Source: Hypsibius dujardini (lineage: Eukaryota; Tardigrada; Eutardigrada; Parachela; Hypsibiidae). Taken from it: 35,742 bases of DNA. A program made the translations under genes and the position numbers. Location of the stretch: positions 1 to 35,742 of the forward strand of contig LRSR01004631.1 of the NCBI GenBank assembly GCA_001579985.1. Direction: 5' to 3'. The notes below the pieces were generated by a model. That model had not been told where the DNA came from. It saw only the letters and a list, made by a program, of their open reading frames with translations, and made no database searches. Of the stretch, positions 11,291-25,512 are shown in pieces. Numbering within the stretch: position 1 is the stretch's first letter; every line of letters begins with the position of its first letter.

Positions 11291-14200
11291 ATCTCTATCT
11301 CAACTATAGGTCTCTCCACATGCAGATTCGCACTACTTACAATGACCGGAACTAAGACCACCAAAATGGTGCAACACGGCATACAGTCGATACTCGGATC
11401 CACGGCTTTCAGTTACGCAAAACGGCTTCAGCGAAAGCTCGTGCGGGTAGTGTACGGGCCGGTCGTCCTTTTCTGTCAAACTACGGAACCGCTTCAGCTG
11501 CACCACCAGAATCCGCGGCAGCGTATTGAACCAATGCTCCTGGTGTGCCGTGCAATGGGATTTGCACTTCTCGCAGGTCCAGGTTATCTCGCCGCCGTCA
11601 CTGGTACGCATCTGCTTTGCCAACAGGGTCTGGAAGGAGAAACCAACAACAAAAATTAGAAAACAAATGGTCGAATGAATAAGTGAATGACTCAATATTT
11701 TAACTGATTAAAATATCGAACAAATCGAACAAATCAATCAAATATTATCCAGCTCACCGACAGGTCCATTCGACTGTTTTTTCGCGAGTCCAGTGACAGG
11801 GAGATCATCTGGTCGCAGAGGAAGGTGTGAGACGGGTATTTACAGTTATCACATGACGTCACCGTTTCCTTCAGGAAAGTCAGATGACTGTCGATGACCG
11901 ATGATGTCTTCTGCTTGTGATACTTCAGCGTAGCTGCGGCCAGTTTTGCCGGCTCGTGATTCTGCGCTGACTCGAAAGCCCGCTTGAAGTAGGCGCGAGT
12001 TTCCACATTAGCTGCCAGCAACTCGCCTTGATTGGTGTCTACATGGAGCAGGTCGAGGATGATGACAAGGGCTTCCTGTGCGTCTTGCTGGCAGTCACTA
12101 CAACCGGGAAGAGATGGAAATCCATGCAATCTTACCGCAAATTGACAGCAGATTCGGACAGGACCGACAAAAAAGGCAGACAGACAGATAGACAAATAGA
12201 CAGGCGGGCAGGCAGACAAACACGCAAATAGACGGACGGACAGACAGGTAGAGAAATAGACAGCCGGACAGCCGGACAGATAGACAGACAGGCAGACAAA
12301 CAGAAACACATAGGCTGACGGAAGACAGGCAGACAAGCAGGAACCACTTACCCCCGAAAGAGCGCACTCTGCTCCGCGAGACAATTCTTCAGAAATCGCG
12401 GAGTAAAGTAGCGGAACTTTCCGCTCCACAGGGCGTTCATCAGCTCGGCCATGTACACTGACAGTTTCCCCGGCGCGCCGTTGGTGTTGTACGCATTCAC
12501 AGACAGCTTGTAGTTGCCGGTCTTATAAAATTCCCGGAAGGGTCGAGTATGCGCAAGACACTGCAGCACCGAATTCATATAACACCAGTTGCCCATGTTC
12601 TTCAGACCAGTGTAGCCGAAATGCCGCTCATTCATGGGCCAGAACTCGGACGGCTCCAGCGTCTGCGGCCGCGGCGGCTCCGGCAGCGTCGCGACAGTCC
12701 GCCGCTGCGAGGGAAGATTCTCGATGGGCTTCAGGGTGCGCTTTACTTCTGGTGCAGGCGGCTCCACCGGGGCGATCCGTTTCTCCACCACGATCGGAAC
12801 GTTGACTACTTTCGGGGAAGAATCGACATTCCGGATGTTGGCCGGGTGCGAGGAGGCCGGGATGCCGTTCGGCTGCTTCGCACCGCCCATCCCGGGGACC
12901 GGCGTCGGGGACTTGGTGATGAACGCTCTGAAATCTTTTCCGGCGTTGCTGATGGTAGTGGATGATCCGATAGCCGTTTTCGGGGGAACAGAGTCAAGTG
13001 GAGGACGATTCACTGGGGATGGACTCACCGGAGCTGTTGGGGGCTTCTCCGGCGGTCCCGTCGAGGCGGAGGGCTTCATCGCTCGCGGGATGTCTGGGAT
13101 GAACTTGGTTGCTGGAAAGCAGATAATATTTATGAGACAAATGTTTAAATAAGGCTTTTGCCAATAAAAAACACAAATAATACCATATATCAAAGTGGTT
13201 CTTTATCAACTTCGAAAGGAAAGAATAGTAAAGAAATAGTACGTAAAGTAAAGACAATTAATTGAGTTAAATTATAGTAAAGAGAAAAGACTAATCACCT
13301 TGCAATAAATTAATTGTTAATTTAATTTAATAACTCAATAAAACCCAAGCAAATTTAAAATACTAATGACTACAAATAAGCACCTGAGTCCAGACAAATC
13401 ATAGTAACTTGTTATCCAAATATTTGGATTTCAATGAAATACAATTAACCATCCTTAAATCTTAACTAAATGACACAAAATACTTAAAACATAATACACA
13501 ATTAAGACAACATTCTGGCGTTCAAAAAATGGGCAAATTCGAATAATCTATGTAAACTGCTATCAATTTAAAAAAAGTACATCGGAAAATGTTTCGGTGA
13601 GAAAGCATTTCTATTGTCATACAGTACCTGCTGCCGGTTTCTTCGTCTCCTCGTCGGACGACTCGGCCCTTCTAATCTCCACCGAGCCGCGTTTCGTGAC
13701 CACACCGGGATTATTCACCACCGAGTCGAAGGAGTTCTCCGACTTGCTGATGGTCACCACCGAGACCCCACCAGCTGTTGATATGGAACTGACGGCGGAA
13801 GACGGTTTGTTGGCCCGATTGACCGAGGGAGTGGGCAAAGTCGACACGAACTGCGGCTGGAGCGGCGGCTTCGGAACGGTCGTCCCGGAGCGAAACGTCA
13901 CCGGCGGCACTACCGGCGTCGTCAGTTCCACAGCAGTTTCAGCGGAGGGACTCGGCTTGCTGGCTAACCGCGAACTGGATTCCGCATCGAGATCAGGATC
14001 CGTTCCACTTTCCATGGCGGTGGTCGATGGACTCTTCCGTGGCGGTTCCGGTGAGACCGGGTCCGGCAGATCGCTGAAGATGCTAATGCTGAATGCGGCG
14101 GGGAATTTGATTTCGGATATCTGCAGCCGCGAGGTGCGCACTCGCGGCGCTCCGTGGTGCGGATCGGAGGTGCACTGCGGGAAGCGGGTGATGAGGCCGT

Positions 14201-14693
14201 AGAAGCCACCCTTAAGTAGGAGCGGTAGGTTCTTCACGGGCTCCGCGGAATACTGTTAGAATGAGAAAAAACATTCATGGTGAGTGACCATTATTAACAT
14301 TAATTTTAGCATCAGGGAAACTAGTTTACCTCCGTGAGAGCTTCAATGAGGCTACCGACTATTCCGGTATCGGTCCCCTCGCTGTCCACAATGATAATTC
14401 TCTCGAACGTCTGCCGCACTCGCCAGAGCGGCACAAACGACGGATCCAAGCTCGCTTCAATCATTCCGATTGATACCACACTGTAAGAACGACAAACCAC
14501 CAAGTCAGACCACAAGACTGAAAATTCACTAAAGATTCCACTGCGGAGACTAATAAGGATCGATTAAGACAGGTTAGAAACCAGGCAGGTAGGCGAGCAC
14601 ACGGACCGGCAAGCTGATCGCCAGCCAAACAGACAGGCAGACAGACAGACAAGCAGCAGAACACGAAACAAACAGATAAGCAGCCAAATAGAA

Positions 14694-14727
<34 letters not shown>

Positions 14728-16281
14728 TCAGACAAGCAAACAGACAGACAGATAAACAGGCAAATAAACAGACAGACATACAGGAATGCAGGCAAGGAGA
14801 CAGGCAGATACAGGCATGGTAGAGAGACAGAGACAGGCAGACAGACAAACAGACAGTCAAACAGAACGCAAACCCAACTGCTAAACGATACATACTCTTG
14901 TGAGAGTCTTTCGCCGGGAATATTGATGATGTTCTGCGACAGAACATGGCTGGCGGCGTATTGGCCCGAATCGCGGATATCAATAATGAGGAACGAATCA
15001 TCCTTCTTCTTCAGCATCACATTCAAATCCCCCGCCGTCAATTCCGTCTCGACTTCTGGCGGCTGAGTAAAGTCAACAGTAATCCGCTTGTGCACCACCT
15101 CCGCATCGGCCTGGGACGAGTTGTACTCGTACCGAAGATCAGGCCGGGGAGAGGTCCGGCCGTTTCGGTTCTCCTTATCATTGCTTGCTAGAACCGTGGG
15201 TGTCAATCCGTTGGCGATCGGGGTAGGCGGTGGGGCCACCCCATGCGATTTCAGGTAAAATCTGCACCAGACAACACAGAACTGTGAAAACTATTAAAAC
15301 CCATCGATTGATTGTCTTGATTGGCCGGATTGCACTCACCGTCGGACAAGACTGGATTTCAGGGTCTCCAGCCGCATAATCACTTCCTCTGGCCCGACAA
15401 ACAGATTCTCCAACCATTTTTTCTACAATAAATTTAAGGAAAGAAACAATTAGATAACGTCAATTAGTCCATCCGGTCAAGAAGTTGAGATGTGCATACA
15501 TCATCCTCGAGATATTCCTGGTTCTGGTAGATTGTCGTGAAAACGGTGAAGTAGCGCATCGCCATAATAAAAGCCATCTCTTCGTCCTGTCCGCGAAAGG
15601 CCTTCGCCAGATTTTCGTCCACCGTTCTGAATGTCTTTGCCAGTCTACAAAAAGAACATGAATAATGACGACAACAGAACTTGCAACCCGTCAATCAATC
15701 AATCAAACCTTGAAAGCAATCAACGCAGCTAATATCAACAAACCAGAAGCGAATCTCAGATGTCGCTTGTCTCGGCGATTTTTTTCAGGGAATATGGGCT
15801 CAATTACTTTAAAAGATTTAGTGAAAAGTTTTAAAAAAGTTACTTAATTTTCGGATTATATTTTACGAGAACAGGTGATATTAAGTTTTCTCAGAGCTTC
15901 CGGTTGCTCCAACTTTCTTCCTTCCATTGTCCACACCAATTGAAAGCCGACAAGAAAATAAATCTCTTTAAAATTTATTACTGAACTCAACAGGTTCGTA
16001 AACATAAAATTCGAGGCCAGATTCTCTCAAAATGAAGTAAGACAAGGAACTCAGTAACGCAATCAACCAATCAATTCCGAAATACTTCAATCAAATGCAA
16101 AAATGCAATTTCACTAGAATCAATGAATCGACCGCTGTGAGCCACGACAAACACACCTGCGTATAGCATTCCGTTTCTGGAGCCGTCCGCCGGGCAATTT
16201 GATGTCAACATTAGCTTCCTTTTCCAAATCCTCCATACAAGCACTGCGCAGGGGAAGGGGATTACAAATCTGAAATGACAT
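11068..16281 (-). CDS. USP8: USP8-like ubiquitin carboxyl-terminal hydrolase, 10 exons
   Basis: Exons: 16281-16157, 15644-15500, 15422-15340, 15261-14896, 14480-14330, 14252-13628, 13111-12352, 12097-11758, 11629-11341, 11219-11068. All are GT-AG and phases close to 1011 residues (human USP8 about 1118). Order: MIT/dimer-like helices (about 15-115, RLAKTFRTVDENL), rhodanese-like domain (about 160-320, DDSFLIIDIRD), Pro-rich linker (about 350-650), USP domain to the end. The Cys box is GLKNMGNWCYMNSVLQCL (Cys about 675, codon 12584-12582). QQDAQEAL, a CDNC...CEKC zinc finger, GGLSSGHY (His about 961) and RCDDERV follow. The last intron ends at TTTATTTTCAG, which restores GHY. USP8 removes ubiquitin from endosomal cargo such as receptor kinases and ESCRT-0. 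Odd: Trp replaces Thr in GNTCYMNS. The start may instead be the ATG 15 codons later, because CATTTCAG after the first ATG resembles an acceptor. Confidence 0.92.
11220..11340 (-). repeat. USP8 last intron with CAGA tract
   Basis: The coding strand reads GTAAGT, then ATACAGACAGACAGACAGAC and further CAGA copies (11260-11292), and ends TTTATTTTCAG. This is one of the minority of introns with CAGA rather than CTGT on the coding strand. Confidence 0.85.
12098..12351 (-). repeat. USP8 intron 7 filled by CTGT tract
   Basis: Plus-strand ACAG/ACGG/CAGG repeats run from about 12168 to 12340, covering about 70% of the intron and starting about 12 bases from the donor GTAAGT. On the coding strand they read CTGT/CTGC. 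Confidence 0.85.
13112..13627 (-). other. USP8 intron 6, AT-rich
   Basis: Intron of 516 bases between the linker exons, with donor GTACTG and acceptor TTTCCAG on the minus strand. AT-rich, with no tetranucleotide tract and no hidden exon seen. Confidence 0.75.
14481..14895 (-). repeat. USP8 intron 4 with CTGT tract
   Basis: It splits the rhodanese-like domain. The plus strand shows (ACAG)n and ACAA variants from about 14628 to 14870, with a pure CAGACAGACAGACAGACAGA run near 14695-14720. Donor GTATGT, acceptor TTACAG. Confidence 0.85.
15645..16156 (-). other. USP8 intron 1
   Basis: First intron, 512 bases, donor GTGTGT and acceptor TTTGTAG on the minus strand. It has scattered AATCAATCAA runs and no tetranucleotide ACAG tract. 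Confidence 0.7.
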
Positions 16282-17215
16282 TTTCGTCACGCTTGTCCGA
16301 TTTTCCCCCGCAGACGGGCAAAAATCACATAGAAGCTAACACCGCCTCCAATTTTCCCTCTTTCCGTATTCAGTTACACACTATCCAAAAAGACATTATT
16401 TCCTACTGAAGGTGCATCGAAAAAAAACCTAGTGAATTGCCAGAACACAGAATGGCCCAATGGGAATATATTTGGTGAGAGAAGAAGAAATGACAACACG
16501 GGTGCACGTGGGATTAACATCACGCAAGATAACAAAATGACTACAGTAGAAGGCGTGACTAGTGGGTGCACCGTGCAGGTTCACATGGTTCATAGCTCCT
16601 TGTTTGGATTTTGAATCCGCCGCTCCGCCACATGTCTTTCAAATTGGAAGACCGGGTATTATTTGAAAACGCAAATGCCGTCAAATAGACAGAAATGGAG
16701 AAGAAGGTAGACAGGCAGACAGACAGACAGATGGACAGACAGACAGAAGATTTTGCTTGAGACGTGCAGGCATATAAACAGTTTCCGTCAAATGCTTTAA
16801 CAGTATGACTTGGTTGATACGAAGATTGTTTTCGAAAGTGAAAGGATAAGAAATGCACTACTATAGCTCTCAAGGGGAAACAATACAATAAAAACTGAAA
16901 CACCAGGTAAACAGAACAATTTCACTTCCCAGCCGTCAGTTAGGTGCAAAATACCAAATGCTATGTTAGGAGGTAAAGCCGAAGGGACGCAACAAAAAAG
17001 CGCATCTACAGCATCGTCAAGTCGAAGGAAAGACACGTGACTAAAAAATCTGAACAGAGAAAACTAGGTCCGGCAAGAAAATGCAGTGAACGCACAATTT
17101 GTACAAACAAAATTAAAATATAAAGACAACGGGAGAGGGTTCGTCGGTCGGACTTGTGCGCGTCTTAGTCCAGATCTGACAGGAAATAACACCTTCACTG
17201 CGCTTGCTGACCATG
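16282..17215. other. Intergenic between JmjC 3' end and USP8 start
   Basis: 5' flank of the USP8-like gene and 3' flank of the JmjC gene, both on the minus strand. It contains a short ACAG tract at about 16708-16751. No convincing open frame, poly(A) signal or TATA element can be assigned. Confidence 0.5.
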
Positions 17216-19972
17216 TCAGCGAAAACCGTAGCTGCGGAGATTCTCGTTGTAGCAGGGTGAAGCTCGTCGCTTACGCGAGCTCCGCCGGGGAAGAAAGTCC
17301 TCCACCGTGATCACCGGTTCAGATTCCGTTTCAACAGGTGCACCGGCAATGGTCTCCACTGGTGAGCTCGCTGGGGGGTCGACTTCCCTTTTCACGACCT
17401 GAATCCGGGCAAACGGCTCCAGATTCTTCAGCGTAAAAGCCGGCGATTTTGGATCGGGTAAAATGTCACTGCAGTAGATGGAGTACAGTCCGGTGACGGC
17501 CAACGTCAAGTCACTGTCGCGAACCGGCTCACCGAAGCCGACGCAGTACGGCTGGTATTGTGGCTTGGCGGCCTGCCATTCGATCATGGTTAATGCCTGA
17601 ATCGATCTATCCACTTCTTCGAGCTCCTTGCGAGAGGTGCTGGTCATCCGCAACCGGCGAAGCAGGGCGTAAAGTCGGGTAGTTAACGCCTTCGAGCTAA
17701 ACTCCATGTCACGGATGAACTCAATGCACTGAAACAATGGCAAAGCATTACGGTATGTCTGTCGGTCGGCCATTCTGCCTATTTGTAGACCTGCCTCCCT
17801 CTTACGTCTGCCAATCTGTCTGTCTATCTATCTATCTGGCTGTTTCTCTTTTAATCGGTCTGTGTGTGTGTGTGTGTGTGTCAATCTATCTGTACGCCTG
17901 ATTGTCAGCATGTACGTGTTTCACTTACACATTCCGATCGGAGGTACAGACCCGCATCGGCGACGCGGGTCCAGCTAGGAAGCAGGATGTTTGTCGCTTG
18001 CGAGAACCCGTAACCCCAGTTGATCACTTCGTGGAAGACACAACCATCCACGAAAATCACATCACCAGGTCGCTGCACCAGATAGAAAACCGGAATCCCC
18101 GCTGCCAGAAGTGTATGGTAGAACGGCGCCAATCGCTTGTGCTGGAAATGGTGACTGCATCCATCGCCTTTCGGGCTGAGGCCAACTCCTGAAGAACATA
18201 AGCATGTCAATTAGAACCATTGGCTCATTCATTAGCACATACCGAAACTTTACAGCCAGATAGACAGACAAAAAGACAGGTAGACAGATGAAGCAGGCAA
18301 GCATACAAACTAATTTGGCGACCGATTAACAGACAGACAAGTAGACAGATAGACGGATAGGCAGACAAACAACAGACCGACCGACTGACATACAGACGAA
18401 CAAACAGACAGAAAGGCAGACTGACTGAGAGACCGACAGACTGATAAATGGACAGGGAGACAGACAAACAGACTGACAGACAGACCGACAGCCAGACAAA
18501 ACAGACCGAAGAACGTACTTGCGTACAGTGCCTGAACCTGTCTATAGTAGGCTCTTGGTACAAAGTACCACATCTTCGAACCAGGACCCATGTTGAGGTT
18601 AATTGAAGGCAGGAAGGCGTCCTCCAAGTGCATCACCGTGCCGGACCAGGCGCCGTAAACGTAGGTCCATAATCCTGAGACACCGCGAGCTGCCACAAAG
18701 TTGTGAAACAGAACCAAAAACCGCAGGTACAGCAGCATAATGTTGACGGGCAGATTGAGATCGCTAATTTTTTTCACACCCTCAATGGGGCTCTCGTTGA
18801 CAGAACCGGAGAAGGACTCGCCGTATAGGAAAGGCTTGTCGAGCGCGTAGTCCTGCAGCAGTTCGGCAGCGTGCCGATCGTCATTCTCCAATATTCGCGT
18901 CATCCCTTCGTGCTTTTTAGTCCTAAGAAAATAATAAAATAAATTCTCACGATCAGCTTATTCTTTGTTAGAAAAGTGCACTAAACTTACTAGTGACTCT
19001 ATAGTTAAACCTATTAATTAAATATCAAAATGTACAGCACAATTTCAAACGAAACAACATTTCCACTAAAACATAGATAAATATAATTTATTCAACGAAA
19101 TATCAGTAGATTTGTACTTAAATGGCATATTCATTATTTAATACTAAAGTTAAGGACAAACTGCATTCAGCCTTATATATTAAAAATTAAAGTTTGACTG
19201 GCGGACTCAAAGTTCTCAAATTAGCCTTATATATTTGATGTAAAAAAATTATTAAAAAATACTCGATCAAGCAACCAAGGATCAATCAATCTTCCGAATG
19301 AGCATTTGAAGCATAAAGATAAACTGGCGGACCGGAAACGAAAACATCTCAAACCAATCAGGCAATCAATCTATGACGCAAGATCAATAGTGTTACAAAC
19401 TCACTCAATCAATCAATTCAGTCACACAAACATTTAAACTCAATTACAACTTTTTCCATAAAAGCCGAAAACTTGCAGGTTCCGCTGCACCTCACCATCG
19501 ATTTTTGAAAACACCAAAGAGTTTCTTCATCGTTGCCGTTCGCTTTTGGCCGGGCGGCTGGATGGACTCACGCCAACCGGGGAAATCCTTGCTCGCCCTG
19601 ACGACGTTCCTGCTCAAGTTGTCCACACCGTATTTCAGCTGGCCAAATGTACCCGTCTCCACTGCGGCTTCCACGTAATCCTTAAAAAAGGTCTTATTCC
19701 AGCCTTTGGTGGATACCTGAAATGCAAGCATGAATCAGATGCAGGTAAAAACTAGATTATCCGAGTGAGTAATTTTGAAATGTAACAGCGGAGTGTGTGA
19801 ACTTGCTGATCCGTTTCACGCGCACTGTCTCGTAGCATACTCGAAAAAATCCCTTCTCCTGCATCGACTGTGCTCCCACGTGTTCATCGGCCAGTTTGAC
19901 AATGTTGTTGCTGAGATCCTTCCACGTCTCCGGAGGCACAGTAAATGATGGGCCTTCCGCGATTCGTCCCAT
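17216..19972 (-). CDS. JmjC-domain histone demethylase-like protein
   Basis: Exons: 19972 (or upstream to 20059)-19787, 19716-19496, 18922-18519, 18188-17929, 17728-17216, giving about 527 residues. The first donor (GTTACA) is weak and set only by phase; the rest are GT-AG in phase. The N-terminus TVPPETW and FFRVCYETVRVKRISKF recalls the JmjN-to-JmjC segment of KDM4/KDM5. The JmjC core is GTVMHLEDAFLPSINLNMGP with iron ligands His about 234 and Glu about 236. It continues with SKMWYFVP (2-oxoglutarate Lys about 252), IPVFYLVQRPGDVIF and FHEVINWGYGFSQATNIL (distal His about 323). All expected Fe(II)/2-oxoglutarate residues are present. The last exon (170 residues) has a basic RRSSRKRRA patch near the end, a likely nuclear signal. 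Family members remove methyl groups from histone lysines. I cannot assign the target lysine: features of KDM4/5 and KDM6 mix. N-terminal exons may be missing. Confidence 0.8.
17729..17928 (-). repeat. JmjC last intron with CTGT and TG repeats
   Basis: Plus strand: CTGTCTGTCTATCTATCTATC near 17816-17838, followed by (TG)n at about 17862-17882. The coding strand therefore reads CAGA/CA. Donor GTAAGTG, acceptor GTTTCAG. Confidence 0.85.
18189..18518 (-). repeat. JmjC intron 3 filled by CTGT tract
   Basis: Degenerate ACAG/ACCG/ACTG repeats on the plus strand from about 18251 to 18505, about three quarters of the intron, beginning about 14 bases from the donor GTACGT. The intron lies between the two iron-binding halves of the JmjC domain. 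Confidence 0.85.
18923..19495 (-). other. JmjC intron 2, AT-rich
   Basis: 573-base AT-rich intron with donor GTGAGG and acceptor TTTCTTAG on the minus strand. It shows AATCAATCAAT runs near 19280 and 19405 and no coding sequence. Confidence 0.7.
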
Positions 19973-21113
19973 CGTGTGGAGTGGGATTGCGAAGCGATGG
20001 AGACCAGGAAGGCCAGAAAAAATTGCTGGTCGAGAGCAGAAGACGTGGAACTCAATCAATAAACTCAGGCTTGATCAGCATGTCAAAGGCAGTACAATTA
20101 TTAAATAGAATTAGAATGCCCGGTAGGCGCGCTAGTAAGTCATTTGAAACCGGTTCTGCAAAATGGCGTTAAACTCCGACATCGGTGGCAAAATGTGGTT
20201 TCTACTATGCTGAGATAACTACAGTTGTATGCGTATCACCTATGATATGAAATAAGGGGCCAGAGAAGTTCTGGGTGTCCGATTTTGCAGTCTAATAGAC
20301 CGGTGTTGGTAAACAAATGGAACGCTGACCGCGTAATCAAATCGTAATCTGCACTCCTAAGATCCACTTGAAGAAGAAACCCTTGTGGGGGGAAAATGTT
20401 CTAAACTGCGTTCCTCGGAAAAGTTAAAATTAGCTTAAAATTAGATCAAATCGCTATCCAGTGTGCGAGTTGTGTGCGTGTCATCGATTAACACAGCTAG
20501 CTACGGTAAAACGGAGACGTGTCCACAATCGTGATGGCAAAATTTCCGTGTCGTTGAACTGCCGTGCGCCTCTTTCGGCGGCACGCTCTACAAAGTACAA
20601 ATCGTCTGCCGAGCAATGCTCATATTATTGCACAGCCAGCGGCAGTTTTGATAATTCCGCCACAATCAGCGGAATACGGTTGCCAGAACCAACTGCGGCT
20701 AACCACCATACATATATATTTATATATATATATAGCGTCATAATAGCACTTGTGTGAATTCGTGTACTGTTCGTACTCGTAGTAGAGGTAACAACCTATC
20801 ATACCTGAATGGTTACTTAATAGTCGTTTGACATATGAAATTTGTGCCGAAGTAGAAAGGTTGTAAGAAAGCCAGCTCTACTACAGCGTGAGAGAGCAAA
20901 TAAATGCCGAAAAAAAGATATCGCAGGCAGCAGTTCGAACTTCGAATTCGATGTTTACTTCGCGGTCGTATCGTATGTAATTAAAAGACATTATTAGGAT
21001 TCACAGAAAACTGTGCCATAAGAAACCAGAGAAATTCGTTAAAGTTCCAACAAAAAAGGCGATAAAATATCAAAAGCTATGAACGGAGACGGATAAGTCG
21101 GCTCGGGTAAAGT
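19973..21113. other. Intergenic between DHPS and the JmjC gene
   Basis: 3' flank of DHPS and 5' flank of the JmjC gene. An AT dinucleotide tract lies at about 20709-20733. The 98-codon plus-strand frame at 20461-20757 has no domain or splice context. The reading frame of the JmjC N-terminus stays open up to 20059, so part of this may be coding or 5' UTR. Confidence 0.45.
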
Positions 21114-23759
<2,646 letters not shown>

Positions 23760-24092
23760 CGCAGCCTCGTTCGCTCATGGAAGGGCTTAAAGGATATGGG
23801 TATGAAGAATCCTATGGAAAAATCTGGAAGATGTTTCGGGAGAAGCGGCAGCGTTCTATGGGTTAAAAAACTAGGGGAAACAATGTCAACACTGATATGT
23901 GCACTGTGACTCGTGAGTGTGTGTGCGCATTTTAACATGCAATGCACAGCCACAGCTGATGCGCAATGCACGAGATAATCGCAGCCATTTTTCACGACAA
24001 TAGACTAGTATCCTCCATTTTCACCGTTTGGCATCCCGCACTCAAGCAGACGGCAGGCGCATACCTCCTCCTGACAATCACCATTTCTCTCT

Positions 24093-24800
24093 TCATTGGA
24101 GTTCTCCATGAATCGGCGACTGTTCATCATTATTGTGAGGGAAGCTTTTCCCGACCACGCTTTCATGTGTGTGAAATTTTTGGCATCCCTTATATTTATA
24201 TTTATTTATTTATTTATTTATTTATACAGCATAGTCGATGTACCATAGTACCATCAGACTCTTTGATTTCACTCGTTCCACCATAAATTTGGCCGTAATA
24301 ATTGAATTCCCTAGCAGAGCTGACATTTTTTCATTCATGTGCACACTCTGCGCGCGTGGGCGTGGCAAAGTTTGTACTCGTACCTGAATCATAGGAAATC
24401 TTTGACCCATCACCCTGTAAACGGTCGTGATCCTCTTTTTAGCCCGCATTCCGTTCATGGTATTGTTGGGTGGCTCGATTCTGTAGTAGACATCCAGCAG
24501 CGAGGATCGTGCATCTATCCAGACCGAAGGATAACAAACCTCCTGCCAGTGCACGCATCGGGAGCTATTTACCCTACACATCCGGCTAATTTGTATACAC
24601 ATATAGAGGGAGACAGGCTACACGCTCCTTGTAAGAGAAAGCACGCAACCCACGCGAGTTCATTTTGGAGGAAAATGCCACTTTTAGCAGGCTAAACTGC
24701 AGCGGATGTGTACCGTAATCAGCCGGAGGTCACGACTCACGGGAGTGCCGCCACCGTCGCCTAGAGTCCTCGCACCTTTCACAGGTCCTTCATTCCTGCT
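24093..24800 (-). CDS. Possible small unrecognised minus-strand gene
   Basis: Three segments can be chained in phase 0. The first is an open stretch ending at 24741 (GPVKGARTLGDGGGTP, then GTGAGT). The second is a candidate exon 24542-24384 (acceptor GGCAG; EVCYPSVWIDARSSLLDVYY near its start; ending RVMGQRFPMIQ before GTACGA). The third is a terminal piece 24119-24093 (SPIHGELQ, stop). The middle exon is the most protein-like, with an even residue mix and a good donor. I recognise no family. The 5' end is undefined, the acceptor at 24543 has a poor pyrimidine tract, and chance is a real alternative. Confidence 0.25.
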
Positions 24801-25024
24801 CTAAGCACGCAGATGAAAACCCATATTGTTATTTTGCCTATTATCATCCCTCTGTTCGCGTCATTGTCCGTCTCTCTACCCTTACAAGGAATCCTGCCTA
24901 TTTCGAGACTCCCTTTTTTGACGTAACCCTTGTCAGTACTAATTCTCGCGTAGTAAACCTTCGCAAAAATATTGAAATTAAATTTTTTAATACTTTCCTA
25001 CCTCAAATTCAATTTGCAATTTGA

Positions 25025-25113
25025 TAGGGGCGGAGCTATGGGTACTGCTAGAAAAGGAATGGAATTTTGGGCGTGGTTTTTTTACCCAAGGTTGACCCAT
25101 AGCTCCGCCCCTA
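25025..25113. repeat. Perfect 19-bp inverted repeat
   Basis: TAGGGGCGGAGCTATGGGT at 25025-25043 is repeated as its exact complement at 25095-25113, with 51 bases between. The GC-rich arms stand out in AT-rich surroundings. It could be a small hairpin, a transposon end or a paired protein-binding site. Confidence 0.8.
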
Positions 25114-25512
25114 AGCCGCGAAAAATATTTCGCTGATGCCAATCGATTCCAAATTGAATGCTGCTAAAAGGTGGATTATGGGGAGCTATTTCGATGTACG
25201 CGCTGAGTTGCACGAAATACGAAAATTACTGCACGGGGAGACTATAGGAATGGCCGGACTCCAGAAGATCCCATCTATCACATCCAGCCAGTCAGCAATA
25301 CTCGGCATACAGTGTACAATGCAACGTAGTCCGTATATTATAATAATGTGGAAACAAAGCAGCTGTGTACACATTCATACCGCAACGCGAATACCCTCTC
25401 AGCGGCGTGCACGGGAACTCAGCAACCCGCGCTGACGTCAGCACGGCAGGGATCGAGAGCTCCGAATACCGCGAGAACGTGTCCCTTCTCCCTCTGGTCT
25501 TGCCGATACCGC

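Noticed and set aside
12549-13152. Plus-strand frames of 138-172 codons opposite the USP8 linker exon
   Set aside because: Gly/Arg-rich antisense translations of a Pro-rich exon, with no domain and no splice context.
20461-20757. 98-codon plus-strand frame between the JmjC gene and DHPS
   Set aside because: Ends in an AT-repeat translation (YIFIYIYSV) and lacks domains; likely chance.
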